NCBI GenBank assembly: GCA_038249115.1 | Contig: JBBRWQ010000075.1 | Span: forward strand, 1-16,018 | Origin: UBA4719 sp038249115 | Lineage (GTDB): Bacteria > Actinomycetota > Actinomycetes > Actinomycetales > Dermatophilaceae | Length of the DNA stretch: 16,018 nt | Direction of reading: 5' to 3' | Shown here: piece by piece, positions 13,862-16,018 of the stretch | Position numbering within the stretch: the first letter of the stretch is position 1 | Layout: the number at the start of each line of letters is the position of its first letter | Program-made: the position numbers and the translations under genes | The notes under the pieces: generated by a model | Told to the model about the DNA's origin: nothing | What the model saw: the letters and a program-made list of their open reading frames with translations, nothing else | Database searches by the model: none

Positions 13862-14782
13862 CTACAGGTAGACGGAGGCCATCAGGCAGACCGCCCAGAC
13901 GCCGCCGAGCAGCATCAGCAACCGGTCGTGAAGAACGATCTCCTCCGGTTCGCCGGCGGCACCGCTGTCGACGTCCACGGCATACCTGAGCAAAGCCATC
14001 ACGAACGGGATGATGGACACGACGTTCCACTCGTTCGACGATGCCTGGTGCATGGTGAAAGCCCAGAGGGCGTAGGTCGTCACCAGCACCCCGGCGGACA
14101 GTGTCCACACGAACCGCAGATAGGTAGGGGTGTAGCGATCCAGCACTGGGCGGATGGCCACCCCGGTGTCCTGGACCAGGCGCTTCTCGGAGTACCGCTT
14201 CCCGGCGGCCATGAACAGCGACCCGAACCCGGCGGCGATGAGGAACCACTGCGACAGCGGGATGTGGGTCGCGACACCACCGGCGATGGCCCGAAGCAGG
14301 AATCCGGACGCGACGCTGGTGAGCTCGATGACCGGTTCGTGCTTCATCCCCAGGCAGTACCCGAGCTGGACGGCCTCGTAGATCGCCAGGACCAGGAGCA
14401 TCTGCCAGCTCAGCAGGGCTGAGACGGCCAAAGCGCCAGGCAGGAGTATGGCCGCGGCGGTCCAGGCTGCCCGCACCGACAGCTCGCCCGATGCGATGGG
14501 CCGGTTTCGTTTCGTGGCATGAGCCCGGTCCGACTCGACGTCGATGGCGTCGTTGACCAGGTAGATCCCTGACGCCGCCAGGGCGAAGGCGAGCACCGCG
14601 ACGGCGATCTGCACAGCGGCGCGCGGCTGAAACGCGATGCCGGCTGCCGCCGGTGCGGTGAGCACCAGGACGTTCTTGGTCCACTGGTGTGGACGGCAGG
14701 CCCGCAGCAGAACCCGTGGCCTGGTCATCACGGCGACAAGCTCCTGGGTCACAGAAATCACAGGCTGGGTCACCGAGATCAC
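13862..14782 (-). CDS. ubiA: Decaprenyl-phosphate phosphoribosyltransferase (UbiA family)
   Basis: Integral membrane prenyltransferase-fold enzyme that joins phosphoribosyl pyrophosphate and decaprenyl phosphate to give decaprenylphosphoryl-5-phosphoribose, the committed step to DPA. It has 306 residues and about nine hydrophobic helices. The first Asp motif is N77-D-A-I-D81-V-E-S-D85, followed by K91-R-N-R-P; the second conserved cluster is K195-R-Y-S-E-K (195-200), and EEIVLHDRLL is near the C-terminus, as in M. tuberculosis Rv3806c (302 aa). The GTG start at 14782 overlaps the PAP2 stop (GTGA). Internal starts at 14731 (GTG) and 14728 (ATG, giving MTRPRVLLRA) are possible, since CAGGAG lies upstream of them. 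The first 14 residues are an imperfect duplication encoded by a 21-base tandem repeat. Confidence 0.9.
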   Translation of the reverse strand: MISVTQPVISVTQELVAVMTRPRVLLRACRPHQWTKNVLVLTAPAAAGIAFQPRAAVQIAVAVLAFALAASGIYLVNDAIDVESDRAHATKRNRPIASGELSVRAAWTAAAILLPGALAVSALLSWQMLLVLAIYEAVQLGYCLGMKHEPVIELTSVASGFLLRAIAGGVATHIPLSQWFLIAAGFGSLFMAAGKRYSEKRLVQDTGVAIRPVLDRYTPTYLRFVWTLSAGVLVTTYALWAFTMHQASSNEWNVVSIIPFVMALLRYAVDVDSGAAGEPEEIVLHDRLLMLLGGVWAVCLMASVYL

Positions 14783-14785
14783 AGG
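14744..14785. repeat. Tandem 21-base repeat at the PAP2/ubiA junction
   Basis: Two adjacent 21-base units (14744-14764 and 14765-14785), both starting CTGGGTCAC and ending ATCACAGG, differ at two positions. On the minus strand they encode VISVTQ twice at the UbiA N-terminus. The repeat spans the overlap of the two genes and carries candidate start and ribosome-binding sequences, so it may have moved or duplicated the ubiA start signal. Confidence 0.75.
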
Positions 14786-15309
14786 CTCCTGCTACGGGTG
14801 AACCAGTGCCCCATCGCGGCGCCCAGCAGACTGCCGGCCAGAACGTCGCTGGGGTAGTGAACCCCCACGATGAGCCGGCTGGCTGCCATCGCCGGGATCG
14901 AGAACAGCGGGAAGCGCCGCCGCAGGAGACTGGAGTAGGCCACGGCCGCCGCAGTGGTCGAGGCCGCGTGGGAGGACGGCAGGCTCCAGTTGCTGGGCGT
15001 GGCCACGTGCACCTGTATGCGCGGGTCGAAGGGTCGGTGTCGACGCGCCACCCGTTTGACCACCACGCTCACCGCGTGGGCGCCCACCACTGTGGCCGTG
15101 GCCTGCAGCCAGAGGCGCCGCTGCGGGCGGTCCAGTGCGGCACCAACCAGTCCCGCCATGGTCCACGACAGCGCATGCTCACCGGCGTGGCTCAAGATCA
15201 CCGCACCTTGTCGTACCTGCGGGGACCCGGTCAGTGACTGAACCCTGATCAGGGCGGCGACCTCTCGCTCGCTCCAGGAGGCGAGAGCCGACGTCGGCGC
15301 GGTTGTCAT
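14779..15309 (-). CDS. PAP2-family phosphatase, probable decaprenylphosphoryl-5-phosphoribose phosphatase
   Basis: Membrane-associated lipid phosphatase of the PAP2 superfamily (176 aa). All three signature motifs are present: K85-x6-R92-P93 (KRVARRHRP), P111-S-S-H114, and S144-R145-x5-H151-x3-D155 (SRLIVGVHYPSD). The last three hydrophobic segments fit the family's membrane helices. Its place between ubiA and upstream genes matches M. tuberculosis Rv3807c next to Rv3806c, the protein proposed to remove the 5-phosphate from decaprenylphosphoryl-phosphoribose before DprE1 acts. The specific substrate is inferred from this context. ATG at 15309 overlaps the stop of the preceding gene, and its own stop overlaps ubiA, indicating one transcript. 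Confidence 0.88.
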   Translation of the reverse strand: MTTAPTSALASWSEREVAALIRVQSLTGSPQVRQGAVILSHAGEHALSWTMAGLVGAALDRPQRRLWLQATATVVGAHAVSVVVKRVARRHRPFDPRIQVHVATPSNWSLPSSHAASTTAAAVAYSSLLRRRFPLFSIPAMAASRLIVGVHYPSDVLAGSLLGAAMGHWFTRSRSL

Positions 15310-16018
15310 CGGGGCAGGACCGCGACGAAGTCCCGCGAGGACGGCTGCAGGTAGCGGTAGGGGTTCGGCTGTTCATCCTTGGTGAGCATGTGCGGGACCG
15401 CGACGCCGTTACCCGGGTGGGTGTAGGTGATGAAGTTGGTCCAGGCCCGGTTGATGTCAAGCTCGATGGCACGCACCGCCCCCGCGTCGCGCACGATTTT
15501 GGCCAGCGTGTGCACCGACATCGAGTTGCCGACCACGAACACCAGCGACCCGTCCTTGCGAATTCCCAGCGCGGTGCGCCACACGTAGGTGGCGTTGCCG
15601 ACCGTCTTGCCCCAGGCGTTGGTGGTCGTGCTGTCTATATCGGCAGAGATTGTGCCGCCCTCCACCAGCATGGCCAGGTTCTGGCGGACGGCGGCGACGT
15701 CTGGACCTGGCAGGGCCCCGGTCCACTTCACGACGTCGACGTGGCCGTCCTTGTACAGCACCATCGACGCTGCGCCGGTGCGAAGGGGCACGACGCTCTG
15801 GCCGTTCTGCCAGTAGCCGCCCTTCGCGTCAACCATGGTGAAGCCTGAGTTGAACGTGGCCAGCAGGCTGTCCCGCTGTGACGTCGGTATCTCCGAGGGC
15901 GCGGTCGAGATCGTGCCGGGAACCCGGTAGCCGGGATGAAGCGCGAACTTGACCAGCTTCTGGTCGAGCAGGGCCACCCCGACCAGATAGCTGGTGTGCG
16001 TGCCGTCCGGGCGCAGGA
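15306..16018 (-). CDS. Phosphodiester glycosidase (NAGPA/DUF2233) domain protein, 5' partial
   Basis: The frame runs off the right edge of the window, so the N-terminus (and any signal peptide or membrane anchor) is not seen. The visible part (about 237 residues) carries the phosphodiester glycosidase domain signatures: LLATFNSGF, VDAKGGYWQNG, PLRTGAASMVLYKDG, VDVVKW, DIDSTTTNAWG, WRTALGIRKDGSLVFVVGN and AGAVRAIELDINRAW. The founding member is the human 'uncovering enzyme', which cleaves N-acetylglucosamine from a phosphodiester; bacterial members are usually exported and act on glycan phosphodiesters, but most are uncharacterised. The stop overlaps the PAP2 start (ATGA), making it the first visible gene of the leftward DPA operon. 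A direct role in handling lipid-linked sugar phosphates or wall glycans is plausible but inferred. Confidence 0.83.
   Translation of the reverse strand, partial: LRPDGTHTSYLVGVALLDQKLVKFALHPGYRVPGTISTAPSEIPTSQRDSLLATFNSGFTMVDAKGGYWQNGQSVVPLRTGAASMVLYKDGHVDVVKWTGALPGPDVAAVRQNLAMLVEGGTISADIDSTTTNAWGKTVGNATYVWRTALGIRKDGSLVFVVGNSMSVHTLAKIVRDAGAVRAIELDINRAWTNFITYTHPGNGVAVPHMLTKDEQPNPYRYLQPSSRDFVAVLPR

Noticed and set aside
1..16018. tRNA, rRNA, CRISPR array or prophage genes
   Set aside because: No tRNA cloverleaf or rRNA-like sequence, no regularly spaced repeats, and no phage structural, integrase or lysis genes were seen by eye on either strand.

Overview
The window looks like chromosomal DNA from a high-GC actinobacterium. 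The support is strongly GC-biased third codon positions, frequent GTG starts, and a set of genes for decaprenylphosphoryl-arabinose (DPA) synthesis, the arabinan donor of arabinogalactan-containing Actinomycetota. I cannot name a genus. Composition is uneven: the left end and the 2.6-4.9 kb stretch are visibly less GC-rich than the rest.

Layout. (1) Bases 2-2619: the 3' part of a FadD-type acyl-CoA ligase, translationally coupled to a bile acid:sodium symporter family transporter. (2) Bases 2620-4935: a gene graveyard. It holds an IS982-like transposase N-terminus fused to a broken nucleotidyltransferase-like gene (two frameshifts and an in-frame stop), a truncated GNAT acetyltransferase, a weak ORF, and a small three-helix membrane protein that looks intact. 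(3) Bases 4957-9642: a tight four-gene operon in which every junction is a 4-base start/stop overlap. It encodes a receiver + degenerate GGDEF + membrane family 2 glycosyltransferase fusion, a soluble GAF-PAS histidine kinase, a stand-alone receiver and a stand-alone HPt protein. Together these contain every part of a His-Asp-His-Asp phosphorelay whose output is fused to a polysaccharide synthase-like enzyme. This is the most novel item in the window.

(4) Bases 9643-11711: mostly decayed sequence. It has an MDR-family dehydrogenase pseudogene with an internal deletion, short remnants, a small single-helix membrane protein, a cupin, a perfect 16-base palindrome and an unrecognised small ORF. 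(5) Bases 11712-16018: DPA biosynthesis. dprE1 and dprE2 run rightward. Convergent to them are the decaprenyl-phosphate phosphoribosyltransferase (UbiA family), a PAP2 phosphatase matching the expected decaprenylphosphoryl-5-phosphoribose phosphatase, and a phosphodiester glycosidase-domain protein cut by the window edge.

How the genes work together. In region 5, UbiA transfers phosphoribose to the polyprenyl phosphate, PAP2 would remove the 5-phosphate, and DprE1/DprE2 epimerise the ribose to arabinose, giving four consecutive steps. Region 3 plausibly places synthesis of an unknown exopolysaccharide under phosphorelay control. The decayed genes on both flanks suggest that the operon sits in a recombination-prone accessory segment.
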